This document shows, in pieces, positions 1 to 6,557 of a stretch of DNA of 7,499 bases; the stretch's first letter is position 1; each line of letters starts with the position of its first letter. The translations under genes and the position numbers were made by a program. The notes beneath the pieces are model-generated. The model made no database searches. It worked only from the letters and a program-made list of their open reading frames with translations, and was not told where the DNA came from. Origin of the DNA: an uncultured Gallionellaceae bacterium (GTDB lineage Bacteria; Pseudomonadota; Gammaproteobacteria; Burkholderiales; Sulfuricellaceae); assembly GCA_937873435.1 (NCBI GenBank), contig CALMWM010000684.1, positions 1 to 7,499 on the forward strand, written 5' to 3'.

Positions 1-1887
1 ATCGACCTCGACAACACCGAGTCGATCAAGGTGATCAAGGGCGGCGCGTCCTACATGTTCGGCGACGACGGGCTGGCCGGCGCGGTGATCATCACCACCA
101 AGCGCGGCGCCAAATACGCCGGCTATACTTTTGGCGCGGAGGCCGGTTCATACGGTTTCAACAAGGAAATCGCCCGCGCCGGTTTCTCCGGTGAGATGGG
201 CAGCGGCCACCTGCAAGTCTCCAGGCGCGAATCGGACGATTACTATTACCAGTCCGGCTACCAGAACCAGTCGGTCAACGGCAACGTCAGCTTTTATCTC
301 AGCGACACCAGCGACCTGACCCTGGGTTTCGAGAAGACCCGGCGGGAAAAGGACAAACACGGCAGCGTCAAGGGCGCGATTCAGGCCGAGCTCGACCCGA
401 CCGGGATCATCGGCAGGGACTATGCGCGCAAGTTCGACGTAGACCTGCAAAAGCTCAACCTGACCTATTCGAATAGCTACAACCCGCACAGCAACCTGTT
501 GCTGTTGGGCTACGAATACAAGGATCACACGATCTTCTGGTCGGCGCCGCAGCGCATGAATCTCGACGGCAGCGTCAACAACGACGTCAATGCGTATGCC
601 ACCAACAACGATTACCACCAGGACCAGCGCGGCATCAAGGCGGAGTGGCGCTCCGGCCAGGATGGCCTGGGCTGGCTGGCGGGCGTGGACATACGCCGCA
701 ACACCTACCAGAACCTCAACACCGCCAAGGTGGATTACTGCAGCACCTACGATTACCGGCGCAAAACCTGCACCAGCGTGATGCGCGCGGGGTCGGTGCT
801 GACCAACGATGCGACCGACGAAAACGTCAACGCCGCCTACGGCGAAATCAAATTCATCCCGGCCAAACAATGGACGCTAACCTTCAACGGGCGCTACGAC
901 AGCATCGCCCTGGATTACGCCTCCGGCAGCTTCTACAACTCGGATGTCGGGGCCAACGTCAGCGGCTTTTTGCGCAACAAGTCGTTCGACGTCAGCTCCT
1001 GGCGCGGCGGTGCCAATTACGCCGCAAACGACGCGCTGTCGTTTTACGGCAACCTGTCCACCGGGTTCCGCGCGCCGACGGTCGATCAGTTGTATCGCGG
1101 CAGCCTGTCCCCCAACGGCAAGACCGAAAACAACGAAAACCTGAAGCCCGAGCAAGCGCTCAACATGGAGCTCGGGGTGCGCAGCAAGAGCGCCCTGTTC
1201 GGGGTCGGGCTGGATGTGGATGCGGCGCTGTTCCAGATCGAGCGCAAGGATTTCATCATGGCCTCCACCGGCCAATACGGCGTAGCCGGCGTGGTCAAGG
1301 AAAAATACGACAACATCGGCGGGGCGCTGAATCGCGGCTTCGAACTGTCGCTGAAGAGCGACCGCAAGCGCGAGTTCTTCGTGGATGCGGCCTACACCTA
1401 CATCAGCGCGTACTTCACCCAGTACGACACCTTCTACATGCCGATCGGCAGCCCCTACGTCAGCAACCCGCAGTCGTTGCTTTACAACAATACCGGGCGC
1501 CATATCCCGCGCGTATCCACCCACCAGTTGAACACCACGCTGAACTGGCAAGCCAACCAGGCGTTCCGCCTCGGCCTGGAAATGGATGCCAAGTCGTGGG
1601 CGTGGGCAGACGAAGTCAACCAGGAAAAAATCCCTGGTCGCACCTTGTTCAATCTGCTCGCCAACTACGACCTCAAGAACGTCGGGCCGGTCAAGGGCGC
1701 CAAATGGGCGCTTTTCGCCCGGGTGGACAACCTGTTCGACCGCAGCTACTGGGTGACCGCAAGAGGCACCGGCGATCAAGGGAACTACGTCACAGGCATC
1801 TACGACGGCGTATACAACGCCCAGGACCCCTCGATCATCGTCGGGCGTCCGCGCACCTGGACTGCCGGCGTGGCAGCCACATTCTGA
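1..1887 (+). CDS. TonB-dependent outer-membrane receptor, C-terminal part (5' end outside window)
   Basis: This is a ligand-gated outer-membrane transporter driven by TonB; the substrate is probably a metal or metal complex. The frame is open from base 1 and gives 628 residues. It begins inside the plug domain: IDLDNTESIKVIKGGASYMF, followed by GAVIITTKRG, matches the family's 'ie.i.V.kGpas.lyG...aGaVi.i.TK' region. The rest alternates in the manner of beta-strands and includes the typical STGFRAPTVDQLY and ENNENLKPEQALNMELGVRS motifs and the late FARVDNLFDRSYWV motif. It ends in ...TAGVAATF, a terminal Phe expected for BAM-assembled barrels. The signal peptide, TonB box and first half of the plug are missing only because of the window edge. 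Residues C247 and C257 of the fragment bracket a short basic loop, probably extracellular and disulfide-bonded. The next gene starts 14 bases downstream. The family is certain; the substrate is inferred from the neighbours. Confidence 0.95.
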   Translation: MDLDNTESIKVIKGGASYMFGDDGLAGAVIITTKRGAKYAGYTFGAEAGSYGFNKEIARAGFSGEMGSGHLQVSRRESDDYYYQSGYQNQSVNGNVSFYLSDTSDLTLGFEKTRREKDKHGSVKGAIQAELDPTGIIGRDYARKFDVDLQKLNLTYSNSYNPHSNLLLLGYEYKDHTIFWSAPQRMNLDGSVNNDVNAYATNNDYHQDQRGIKAEWRSGQDGLGWLAGVDIRRNTYQNLNTAKVDYCSTYDYRRKTCTSVMRAGSVLTNDATDENVNAAYGEIKFIPAKQWTLTFNGRYDSIALDYASGSFYNSDVGANVSGFLRNKSFDVSSWRGGANYAANDALSFYGNLSTGFRAPTVDQLYRGSLSPNGKTENNENLKPEQALNMELGVRSKSALFGVGLDVDAALFQIERKDFIMASTGQYGVAGVVKEKYDNIGGALNRGFELSLKSDRKREFFVDAAYTYISAYFTQYDTFYMPIGSPYVSNPQSLLYNNTGRHIPRVSTHQLNTTLNWQANQAFRLGLEMDAKSWAWADEVNQEKIPGRTLFNLLANYDLKNVGPVKGAKWALFARVDNLFDRSYWVTARGTGDQGNYVTGIYDGVYNAQDPSIIVGRPRTWTAGVAATF

Positions 1888-1901
1888 GGAAGGGGAAACC
1901 T

Positions 1902-2843
1902 ATGCGATCGATCGTAAATATAGCGGCAACGGCGCTACTCGCGCTGTTGCCGCTGTCGGGCTGGGCTGCGGAACGTCCTGCCATGACGCCGGGGATGGAA
2001 CATGAGCATCGCAATCATGATGGCAAGGAGGGCGCCGGTCCGCCGGGTGGAGAAAGCCGTCAGGGAATGCGCGCCAGCCGCGAGTGGACCCGCTACCCGC
2101 TGATCCTGCCGGTGATGGCGCCGCGCGGCGAACGCGGCGGCAACACCTTGGACTTGCGGAATATCGCCGCCGACGTGCTCGACGTGTATGCGCCGGACGG
2201 CTCTCCCGAGCAACTACGCCGCCAGGTACCCACGATAGCCGGGGGTACCCGGGTCGAACCGGTTTCGTCGAAGAACGGCAACTACTACTGGGTGACCGCG
2301 CGCGAAGCGAACGAAGAACGGGTCAGCGTGGCGAGCACCGCGACTTTTTTCAGCAATCCCGGCGCGGCGCCGACCGCGCTGCTGCTGCAAGCCAAGCACG
2401 ATCTGGAAATCGTTCCCCAGCCCTTGCCTCGCGAGCACGGTAGCTACCGCGAAAGCGAGAAGTGGAAATTCCTGCTGCGTTACCAGGGCAAGCCGCTGGC
2501 GGGCAAGAAGCTGATGCTGGAAACCGAATTCGGCAGCCGGATCGCCTTTACCAGCGACGCCGACGGGATCGCGACGGTGCTGTTCCCCTACGACTTCAAA
2601 GCCGAGGAGCCGGGCAAGGGCGGCGGCCATCACGGCGGGCCGCGCCGCGCCAAGTTCGTGCTGGCGGTGGAGCACGAGGACGGCAGCAAGCATTACCTGA
2701 CCGCGTTCAACTACAGCTATTCGCCCGATGCTGAGCGCGGCAAGAACCTGTGGGCCGGGCTGGGCTTCGGCGCGTTCGGCATGTTGCTGGCCACACCGCT
2801 GCTGCGGCGCAAGAAGAGCAATGGCGAGAAATCGTCCCAGTAA
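1902..2843 (+). CDS. DUF4198-like periplasmic, membrane-anchored putative metal-binding protein
   Basis: This 313-residue protein probably works in the periplasm beside the receptor. A signal peptide is visible (MRSIVNIAATALLALLPLSG, likely cut after WAA at residue 23). It is followed by a His/Met-rich stretch with M28, M32, H34, H36 and H39. Residues 185-230 (LLRYQGKPLAGKKLMLETEF ... TSDADGIATVLFP) resemble the Ig-like repeat of DUF4198 proteins, a family often described as periplasmic parts of cobalt/nickel transport. A second histidine pair lies in a glycine loop, GGGHHGG (240-246). A hydrophobic segment at about 283-300 followed by RRKK suggests a C-terminal inner-membrane anchor with a cytoplasmic tail. 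The start is supported by a strong purine-rich site, GAGGAAGGGG, overlapping the receptor's stop region, so it is very likely cotranscribed with the receptor. The family call is from memory of its pattern; metal binding is inference. Confidence 0.8.
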   Translation: MRSIVNIAATALLALLPLSGWAAERPAMTPGMEHEHRNHDGKEGAGPPGGESRQGMRASREWTRYPLILPVMAPRGERGGNTLDLRNIAADVLDVYAPDGSPEQLRRQVPTIAGGTRVEPVSSKNGNYYWVTAREANEERVSVASTATFFSNPGAAPTALLLQAKHDLEIVPQPLPREHGSYRESEKWKFLLRYQGKPLAGKKLMLETEFGSRIAFTSDADGIATVLFPYDFKAEEPGKGGGHHGGPRRAKFVLAVEHEDGSKHYLTAFNYSYSPDAERGKNLWAGLGFGAFGMLLATPLLRRKKSNGEKSSQ

Positions 2844-3013
2844 TTAATGCCCTCTCCCGCGCTGTCGCGCACCCCTCCCCGGAGCCCTCTCCCTAACCCT
2901 CTCCCACAAGTGGGAGAGGGGACGAACGCCCTCTCTCCCTCCGGGAGAGAGTTGGAGAGAGGGTTGGCGAGAGAGGGGCTGGGGGAGAGAAAAATAGTCG
3001 AGGTGAATTTAAA
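2844..3013. repeat. CT/GA-rich palindromic dispersed-repeat block in the gap before the polyferredoxin gene
   Basis: This gap contains no credible gene. The left half is built of CCCTCTCCC-type units on the + strand and the right half of GGGAGAGGG-type units, so the block is a large imperfect inverted repeat. Local hairpins are visible: GCGC-tgtc-GCGC at 2859-2870, a 10-bp perfect stem at 2897-2920, and a 9-bp stem CTCTCTCCC/GGGAGAGAG at 2931-2939 and 2943-2951. Similar CTCTCCC/GGGAGAG palindromes are common dispersed intergenic repeats in proteobacteria. The last bases hold GAGGTGA (3000-3006), a good ribosome binding site for the ATG at 3014. No convincing promoter was seen. Confidence 0.75.
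2897..2920. repeat. Perfect 10-bp hairpin (possible attenuator or mRNA-stabilising stem)
   Basis: CCCTCTCCCA (2897-2906) pairs perfectly with TGGGAGAGGG (2911-2920) around a CAAG loop. No T-run follows (the next bases are GACGAACG), so it is not a normal intrinsic terminator. It lies 53 bases after the DUF4198-like gene and could define a transcript end or stabilise upstream mRNA; this role is inference. Confidence 0.6.
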
Positions 3014-4066
3014 ATGCTGAAAACCCTATTCCCCACCCTGGGCCGCTTCCGTCTGGCCGTGCAAATCGTCATGCTGCTGGTGACGGTGTACGGTTCCAAT
3101 CTGGTCGGCTACTACATGGCGGAAAAAATCTCCAATGCGCTGCCCGCCCTGTCCTGCGCTTACGATCAGCAGAACGGCGCCTACTGCGTGCTGATTCCGA
3201 CTCAGCACCAGTTGCACCACCGCGTCGGCGAGGCCATCGTCAAGGCGCAGCAGTTCACGCTGCAAATGGTGGTGCCGCTGTTCTTCACGCTGCTGACCTT
3301 TTTCGCCTTTTTCTTCGTGTTGAGCAAGGCGTTCTGCGGCTGGGTGTGTCCGCTCGGCACCTTGCAGGAACTGATCGGCAAGCTCGGGCGGCGCCTCAAT
3401 TTGCCGCTACGCCGTTTTGATAACGGCAACGTCGGCAAGGTGAGGCCGGTGAAATGGCTGATGGTGGTGATCCTGGTGTTGCTCTTGCCGCTGTTGACCG
3501 GCCTGGGCGTGACGCCGCACAGCCTCGGCAACCCGTATTGCGACATCTGCCCGTCGCGCATCGCCACCACCCTGCTCACCGGCAGCACCGAGCAGCTGGC
3601 CTTGCGCAGCGGCGACGGCATTGCCTTCGCGCTGGGCGCCATCGCCAACACCCTGATCGGCTTTACCCTGGTGGCGGCGTTCGCGCTGCGCCAGCCGTTC
3701 TGCCGGATCTGCCCGATGCTCGGCTTCAATGCCGCGTTCCAGCGCCTGTCGCCGCTGCGCCTGGTGAAGAAGGAACACGACAAGTGCGGCAAGTGCGGCA
3801 TCTGCGCCAAGGCCTGTCCGATGGACATCCACGAGATCGCCCGTGAGCACGGAGCCAAGGCTTACCACGAGGACTGCACGCTGTGCGGGCGCTGCGTCGA
3901 GTTCTGCCCGGACGATGGGGTGATCCAGATGAAATGGGGGCCGCTCACGCTATTCCAGTCCAACCGCGAGTACTACAAGCAGCGCATGAAGGGCGAAATG
4001 CCGGAAGGCACGCTCAAGCCGCCTGCCGCGTCGCGCCCGGCGGCGAGCGGGGCGGAAAATGCTTGA
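3014..4066 (+). CDS. NapH/NosR/CcoG-type membrane polyferredoxin (4Fe-4S)
   Basis: This 350-residue inner-membrane electron-transfer protein probably moves electrons across or into the membrane toward a periplasmic acceptor. Four hydrophobic segments are visible at about 13-33, 83-105, 148-166 and 203-225, so both ends should be cytoplasmic. Cysteine motifs in order are CGWVCP (108-113), CDICP (176-180) and CRICP (230-234), then two classical 4Fe-4S ferredoxin motifs, C258xxC261xxC264xxxC268P and C288xxC291xxC294xxxC298P. With this topology CDICP lies on the periplasmic side. The first periplasmic loop carries C48, C58, H65, H68 and H69, a possible redox or metal site. The start is set by GAGGTGA eight bases upstream of ATG. 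The stop overlaps the next gene by 8 bases, indicating tight coupling. The family is clear; relatives serve nitrate, nitrous oxide and copper redox systems. The acceptor here is unknown. Confidence 0.9.
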   Translation: MLKTLFPTLGRFRLAVQIVMLLVTVYGSNLVGYYMAEKISNALPALSCAYDQQNGAYCVLIPTQHQLHHRVGEAIVKAQQFTLQMVVPLFFTLLTFFAFFFVLSKAFCGWVCPLGTLQELIGKLGRRLNLPLRRFDNGNVGKVRPVKWLMVVILVLLLPLLTGLGVTPHSLGNPYCDICPSRIATTLLTGSTEQLALRSGDGIAFALGAIANTLIGFTLVAAFALRQPFCRICPMLGFNAAFQRLSPLRLVKKEHDKCGKCGICAKACPMDIHEIAREHGAKAYHEDCTLCGRCVEFCPDDGVIQMKWGPLTLFQSNREYYKQRMKGEMPEGTLKPPAASRPAASGAENA

Positions 4067-4796
4067 GGCGATCCTTCCCGCCGCGGCGGGCGTGCCGCAA
4101 CAGGTGACGCTGTTCGGGGTGTGGCTGCTCGGCCTGTCGATGGGGCTGACCGCCTGCACCGTGACCTGCCTGCCGTTCATGGGAACCTGGATCCTCGGGC
4201 GCGGCGGCGGCAACCGCGCCGCGCTGCTCGATACCGGAGTGTTCCTGCTCGGTCGGATAGCCGCGTATAGCCTGCTCGGTGCTCTGGCCGGCGCGCTCGG
4301 GGCGTGGTTGACCCAGGCCTTGAGCGGCGGCGTCGGCAACCTTTTCGTCGGCGTCGCCAGCATCGCCGCCGGGGTGTGGCTGTTGTTGCCGTCGCAGCGC
4401 AGCGGCGCGTGCGGCGCGGCGCGCAACGGTGCCGGAATGCCGCCCTTCCTGCTCGGCTTTTCGCTCAGCCTGACACCCTGTGCGCCGCTGGCCTCGCTGC
4501 TGGCCGCGTGCGCGCTGTCGGGCGGCGCCGGGGCGGGAGCAGGCTACGGCTTGTCCTTCGGCCTCGGTGCGGCGCTGACGCCCTTGCTGGTGATCGTGCC
4601 GCTGCTCGGCTTGTTCGGGCAAACCCTGCGCGAGGGCCGGCAATGGCTGGGGATCTGGCTGCGCTGGGGCGCGGCGGCGGTGCTAGTGGCTATCGGGGTC
4701 AGGCGCCTGCTTGTGCTATTCCAGGGACTTCCGAAATTTTTGCTCTGTCCGCAATGCCGCAACAAGATGCAAGCCGCAATTGGTTGCCGTCCCTGA
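4059..4796 (+). CDS. CcdA/DsbD-like membrane protein (UreH / 'sulfite exporter TauE/SafE' type annotation)
   Basis: This 245-residue polytopic inner-membrane protein has about six hydrophobic segments arranged as two related halves. The first helix holds GLSMGLTACTVTCLPFMGTW (C33, C37) and the second half holds LGFSLSLTPCAPLASLLAAC (C141, C151). Paired membrane cysteines with a TPC-P motif are typical of DsbD_2/CcdA-like proteins, which pass thiol electrons or handle metals; databases often name them TauE/SafE exporters. The ATG overlaps the polyferredoxin stop by 8 bases, so the two are probably cotranslated. Proteins of this type also occur near ccoGHIS copper/cbb3 assembly genes, which supports a redox or copper role by analogy. 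Oddly, the C-terminus runs 43 bases into tonB and carries CPQC (230-233) and C243. Sulfite export is unlikely to be the real role. Confidence 0.8.
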   Translation: MLEAILPAAAGVPQQVTLFGVWLLGLSMGLTACTVTCLPFMGTWILGRGGGNRAALLDTGVFLLGRIAAYSLLGALAGALGAWLTQALSGGVGNLFVGVASIAAGVWLLLPSQRSGACGAARNGAGMPPFLLGFSLSLTPCAPLASLLAACALSGGAGAGAGYGLSFGLGAALTPLLVIVPLLGLFGQTLREGRQWLGIWLRWGAAAVLVAIGVRRLLVLFQGLPKFLLCPQCRNKMQAAIGCRP

Positions 4797-5416
4797 GTCT
4801 GGTGCTGGCGCTGCACATCGCCGTCTGGTGGGGAATGACGCATTTCAAGAGCGATACGACGCGTCCGCAACCCTTGCCGGTGATCAACGCGGTGTTGTTG
4901 CCGCCGCCGGAACCGCCCCGCGTCGAGCCGCCGCAACCCCGTCCCGAGCCGCCCAAGCCGCAGCCGCAACGCCAGCCGGAACGTCCGCCGAAACCCTTGC
5001 CGGTGCTGCGTACGCAAGCGGCGGATGCGCCGGAACTGCCCCCGGCCCCGGTCGAGGAAGTCAAACTGTCGCCTCCGCCGCCGGTCATCGCGCCGCCTGC
5101 ACCGTCGCCGCGCCCGGCAGCGGAACCGGTGCTCGAACTGCCGCGCTACAATGCCGCCTACTTGAGCAATCCGCCGCCGGCTTATCCGATGATGGCGCGG
5201 CGGCGCGGCATCGAGGGTACGGCGCTGATCCAGGCCGAGGTTTCGGCGGAAGGGCGCTGTTTGCGCGCCGAATTGAAGAAAAGCAGCGGCGCGGATTCGC
5301 TCGATCAGGCTGCGCTCGAAGCGGTCAAAAAATGGCGTTTCGTCCCCGCCAAGCGCGGCAGCCAAGCCGTGACGGCGTGGGTGGAAGTGCCGATTACGTT
5401 CAAGCTGGATAATTGA
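4754..5416 (+). CDS. tonB: Energy transducer TonB
   Basis: TonB spans the periplasm and passes ExbBD energy to outer-membrane receptors. The protein is 220 residues. It has a short cytoplasmic start, one membrane helix at about 10-28 containing H21, and a proline-rich spacer at about 38-130 (EPPRVEPPQPRPEPPKPQPQ and similar). The TonB C-terminal domain covers about 131-220: the YLSNPPPAYPMMARRRGIEG region, then EVSAEGRCL, DQAALEAVKKWRFVPAK and VPITFKL. C169 sits where most TonBs have a small or hydrophobic residue. The start at 4754 is the only ATG placed correctly before the helix, but it lies inside the previous gene (43-base overlap, different frame) and has no good ribosome binding site, so translation may depend on the upstream gene. 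Identity is near certain; the exact start is less so. Confidence 0.92.
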   Translation: MPQQDASRNWLPSLSLVLALHIAVWWGMTHFKSDTTRPQPLPVINAVLLPPPEPPRVEPPQPRPEPPKPQPQRQPERPPKPLPVLRTQAADAPELPPAPVEEVKLSPPPPVIAPPAPSPRPAAEPVLELPRYNAAYLSNPPPAYPMMARRRGIEGTALIQAEVSAEGRCLRAELKKSSGADSLDQAALEAVKKWRFVPAKRGSQAVTAWVEVPITFKLDN

Positions 5417-5420
5417 GGAC

Positions 5421-5520
5421 AGTTTTGAGTGCTTAGTGTTGAATTGCGGAATGCGCTTTGCACATGTTATTGAGACGCCGTGTAGCGGCGACCTTAACTC
5501 AGCACTAAACACTCAAAACT
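5421..5520. repeat. Long inverted repeat with central GC hairpin upstream of exbB
   Basis: The 25-base arms at 5421-5445 (starting AGTTTTGAGTGCTTAGTG) and 5496-5520 match as inverted copies at 22 of 25 positions. The spacer contains a small GC-rich hairpin, CGCCG-tgtag-CGGCG (5476-5490). The arms are AT-rich with a degenerate TTTAGT/GAGTG theme, unlike the flanking coding DNA. The element fills most of the 134-base gap between tonB and exbB. After it come AAAGGA (5537-5542) and the exbB ATG. It looks like a small dispersed or MITE-type repeat rather than an operator, but copies elsewhere cannot be checked here. Confidence 0.7.
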
Positions 5521-5550
5521 AAAAACTAATTTTCAGAAAGGAAAATTTTT

Positions 5551-6204
5551 ATGTTCGGTTCTACCTCCGCCATCGTCAACGGGACATTGTGGTTGCTGGT
5601 CGCCTTTTCGGTGCTGACCTGGACTCTGATCGTGATGAAAGGCTGGTTGCAGTTCACGCTGTCCCGGCAGAACGGCGCGTTTCGCGAAACGTTCTGGAAC
5701 GCCAAGGGCTTGCAGGAGGCCGAGCGCGTCGCGTCCCAGGCTGACGGGCCGCTGGCGCGCCTGTGCCAGGCCGGGTTCGCCGCCGTGCGCGACATCCACA
5801 AGGGCGGCGAGCAGAACCTGCAACACAGCGGGGATCAGCAGGACATCCTGGAACGTTGCTTGCGCAATCAGGTGCAGAAAGAACAGCATCGTCTGGAAAG
5901 CGGCCTGATGGTGCTCGCCAGCATCGGCTCGACGGCGCCGTTCGTCGGCCTGTTTGGCACGGTGTGGGGGATCATGCACGCGCTCACCGAAATCAGCAAA
6001 ACCGGTTCGGCGGGACTGGACGTGGTGGCTGGGCCGATCGGCGAAGCGCTGATCGCCACCGCCTTCGGCATCGCCACCGCGATTCCCGCAGTGCTCGCCT
6101 ACAACTACGGCCTGCGCCGGATGCGTTTGTACGTGGCGGAGATGGAAGAATTCGCCACCGATTTCCTGCATCTGGCGATGAAGGCCGGCTTCAAGGTGGT
6201 GTAA
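5551..6204 (+). CDS. exbB: MotA/TolQ/ExbB proton channel family protein, ExbB
   Basis: ExbB is the pentameric inner-membrane scaffold that, with ExbD, converts proton flow into TonB movement. The protein is 217 residues, close to the short ExbB/TolQ size. Membrane helices are at about 10-30, 118-142 and 166-188. The family signature is clear: VLASIGSTAPFVGLFGTVWG (121-140) and GPIGEALIATAFGIATAIPA (161-180). T137, E165 and T170 match E. coli ExbB T148, E176 and T181, the polar residues lining the channel, so it should be functional. The cytoplasmic loop between helices 1 and 2 carries the charged region at 40-115. The ATG follows AAAGGA at good spacing. Repeats isolate it from both tonB and exbD, which is unusual because these genes are normally nearly contiguous. 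TolQ is an alternative name, but the tonB/exbD context favours ExbB. Confidence 0.93.
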   Translation: MFGSTSAIVNGTLWLLVAFSVLTWTLIVMKGWLQFTLSRQNGAFRETFWNAKGLQEAERVASQADGPLARLCQAGFAAVRDIHKGGEQNLQHSGDQQDILERCLRNQVQKEQHRLESGLMVLASIGSTAPFVGLFGTVWGIMHALTEISKTGSAGLDVVAGPIGEALIATAFGIATAIPAVLAYNYGLRRMRLYVAEMEEFATDFLHLAMKAGFKVV

Positions 6205-6222
6205 TTGGGTGATTGTGGAATG

Positions 6223-6411
6223 TGCCTATGAACTATTCTCAGCCACGGATGAGCACCACTCCTTCCCCTGCTTGCGGGGGAAGGCTGGGATGGGGGCGCC
6301 GGCGATTAACCAAGCAAACGCCCCCTCCCCAGCCCTCCCCCGCGCGCTTCGCGCGCAAGGGAGGGAGCGGTGCATTACTGAAAATAGTTCATAGGCATAT
6401 TTTCATAGGCA
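6223..6411. mobile_element. MITE-like non-coding element between exbB and exbD
   Basis: Terminal inverted repeats are present: TGCCTATGAACTATTCTCAG (6223-6242) matches the reverse complement of 6378-6397 at 19 of 20 positions. The interior folds strongly: CCTTCCCC/GGGGAAGG (6261-6268 and 6277-6284), GGGGGCG/CGCCCCC (6292-6298 and 6320-6326), CCCTCCC/GGGAGGG (6333-6339 and 6359-6365) and GCGCGC-ttc-GCGCGC (6342-6356). The right end is duplicated in tandem. Just outside, ATTGTGGAATG (6212-6222) and ATTATGGAATG (6413-6423) agree at 10 of 11 positions and could be a target-site duplication. There is no transposase; small open frames inside are repeat translations. Confidence 0.6.
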
Positions 6412-6415
6412 TATT
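6388..6415. repeat. Perfect 14-bp tandem duplication
   Basis: TTCATAGGCATATT occurs at 6388-6401 and again directly at 6402-6415. It duplicates the outer end of the right terminal inverted repeat of the MITE-like element, so it may mark slippage or a second cleavage or insertion event at that end. Confidence 0.85.
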
Positions 6416-6433
6416 ATGGAATGGGGAATGAGT

Positions 6434-6545
6434 GAGGGGTGATGTGTAAAGGGTGATGGGTAATGAGTGATGAAAAAATCTGTCGCGCAGCGACACAACC
6501 ATCCATCACCTCTTACCCATCACTCATCACCCACTAACCCATCAC
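6434..6545. repeat. Low-complexity inverted repeat with central hairpin upstream of exbD
   Basis: The left arm (6434-6472) is built of GGGTGATG/GTAATGAGTGATG units and the right arm (6500-6545) of their complements (CATCACC, TTACCCATCACTCATCACCC). The best inner match, GTGATGGGTAATGAGTGATG against the inverted right arm, agrees at 17 of 20. The centre is a perfect hairpin, TGTCGC-gca-GCGACA (6481-6495). It has the same plan as the element upstream of exbB: degenerate AT/TG arms around a GC stem-loop. With the MITE-like element it accounts for nearly all of the 353-base gap. GGGAG (6545-6549) then serves as the exbD ribosome binding site. Confidence 0.7.
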
Positions 6546-6557
6546 GGGAGTTAAAAA

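Noticed and set aside
877..1779. Long antisense open frame (300 codons) opposite the receptor
   Set aside because: It is a GC-rich shadow of a clear receptor sequence, with low-complexity Val/Ala/Arg-rich translation and no domain or ribosome binding site. The same applies to the antisense frame at 148-870.
645..1901. N-terminal extension of the DUF4198-like gene into the receptor
   Set aside because: The extension is an out-of-frame shadow of the receptor. The ATG at 1902 gives a proper signal peptide and has a strong ribosome binding site.
2897..2951. Rho-independent terminator
   Set aside because: The stems are strong but neither is followed by a T-run, so only a hairpin is claimed.
2893..3099. 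Small antisense frame with a 'LSPTLSPTLSRRERG' type product
   Set aside because: This is the typical false translation of the CTCTCCC/GGGAGAG dispersed repeat.
5439..5470. Promoter for exbB with TTGAAT and TGTTAT boxes
   Set aside because: The spacer is 20 bases and the boxes fall inside the inverted repeat, so support is too weak.
4544..5512. Antisense open frame of 322 codons opposite the CcdA-like gene and tonB
   Set aside because: The Arg-rich translation mirrors the proline codons of tonB, and the frame begins inside the inverted repeat.
6209..6431. Two small + strand frames between exbB and exbD
   Set aside because: Both read through the MITE-like element; their proline/glycine-rich products follow the palindrome and lack ribosome binding sites.
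2844..6557. CRISPR array
   Set aside because: The repeats are palindromic arms in separate gaps with no regular repeat-spacer pattern and no cas gene.
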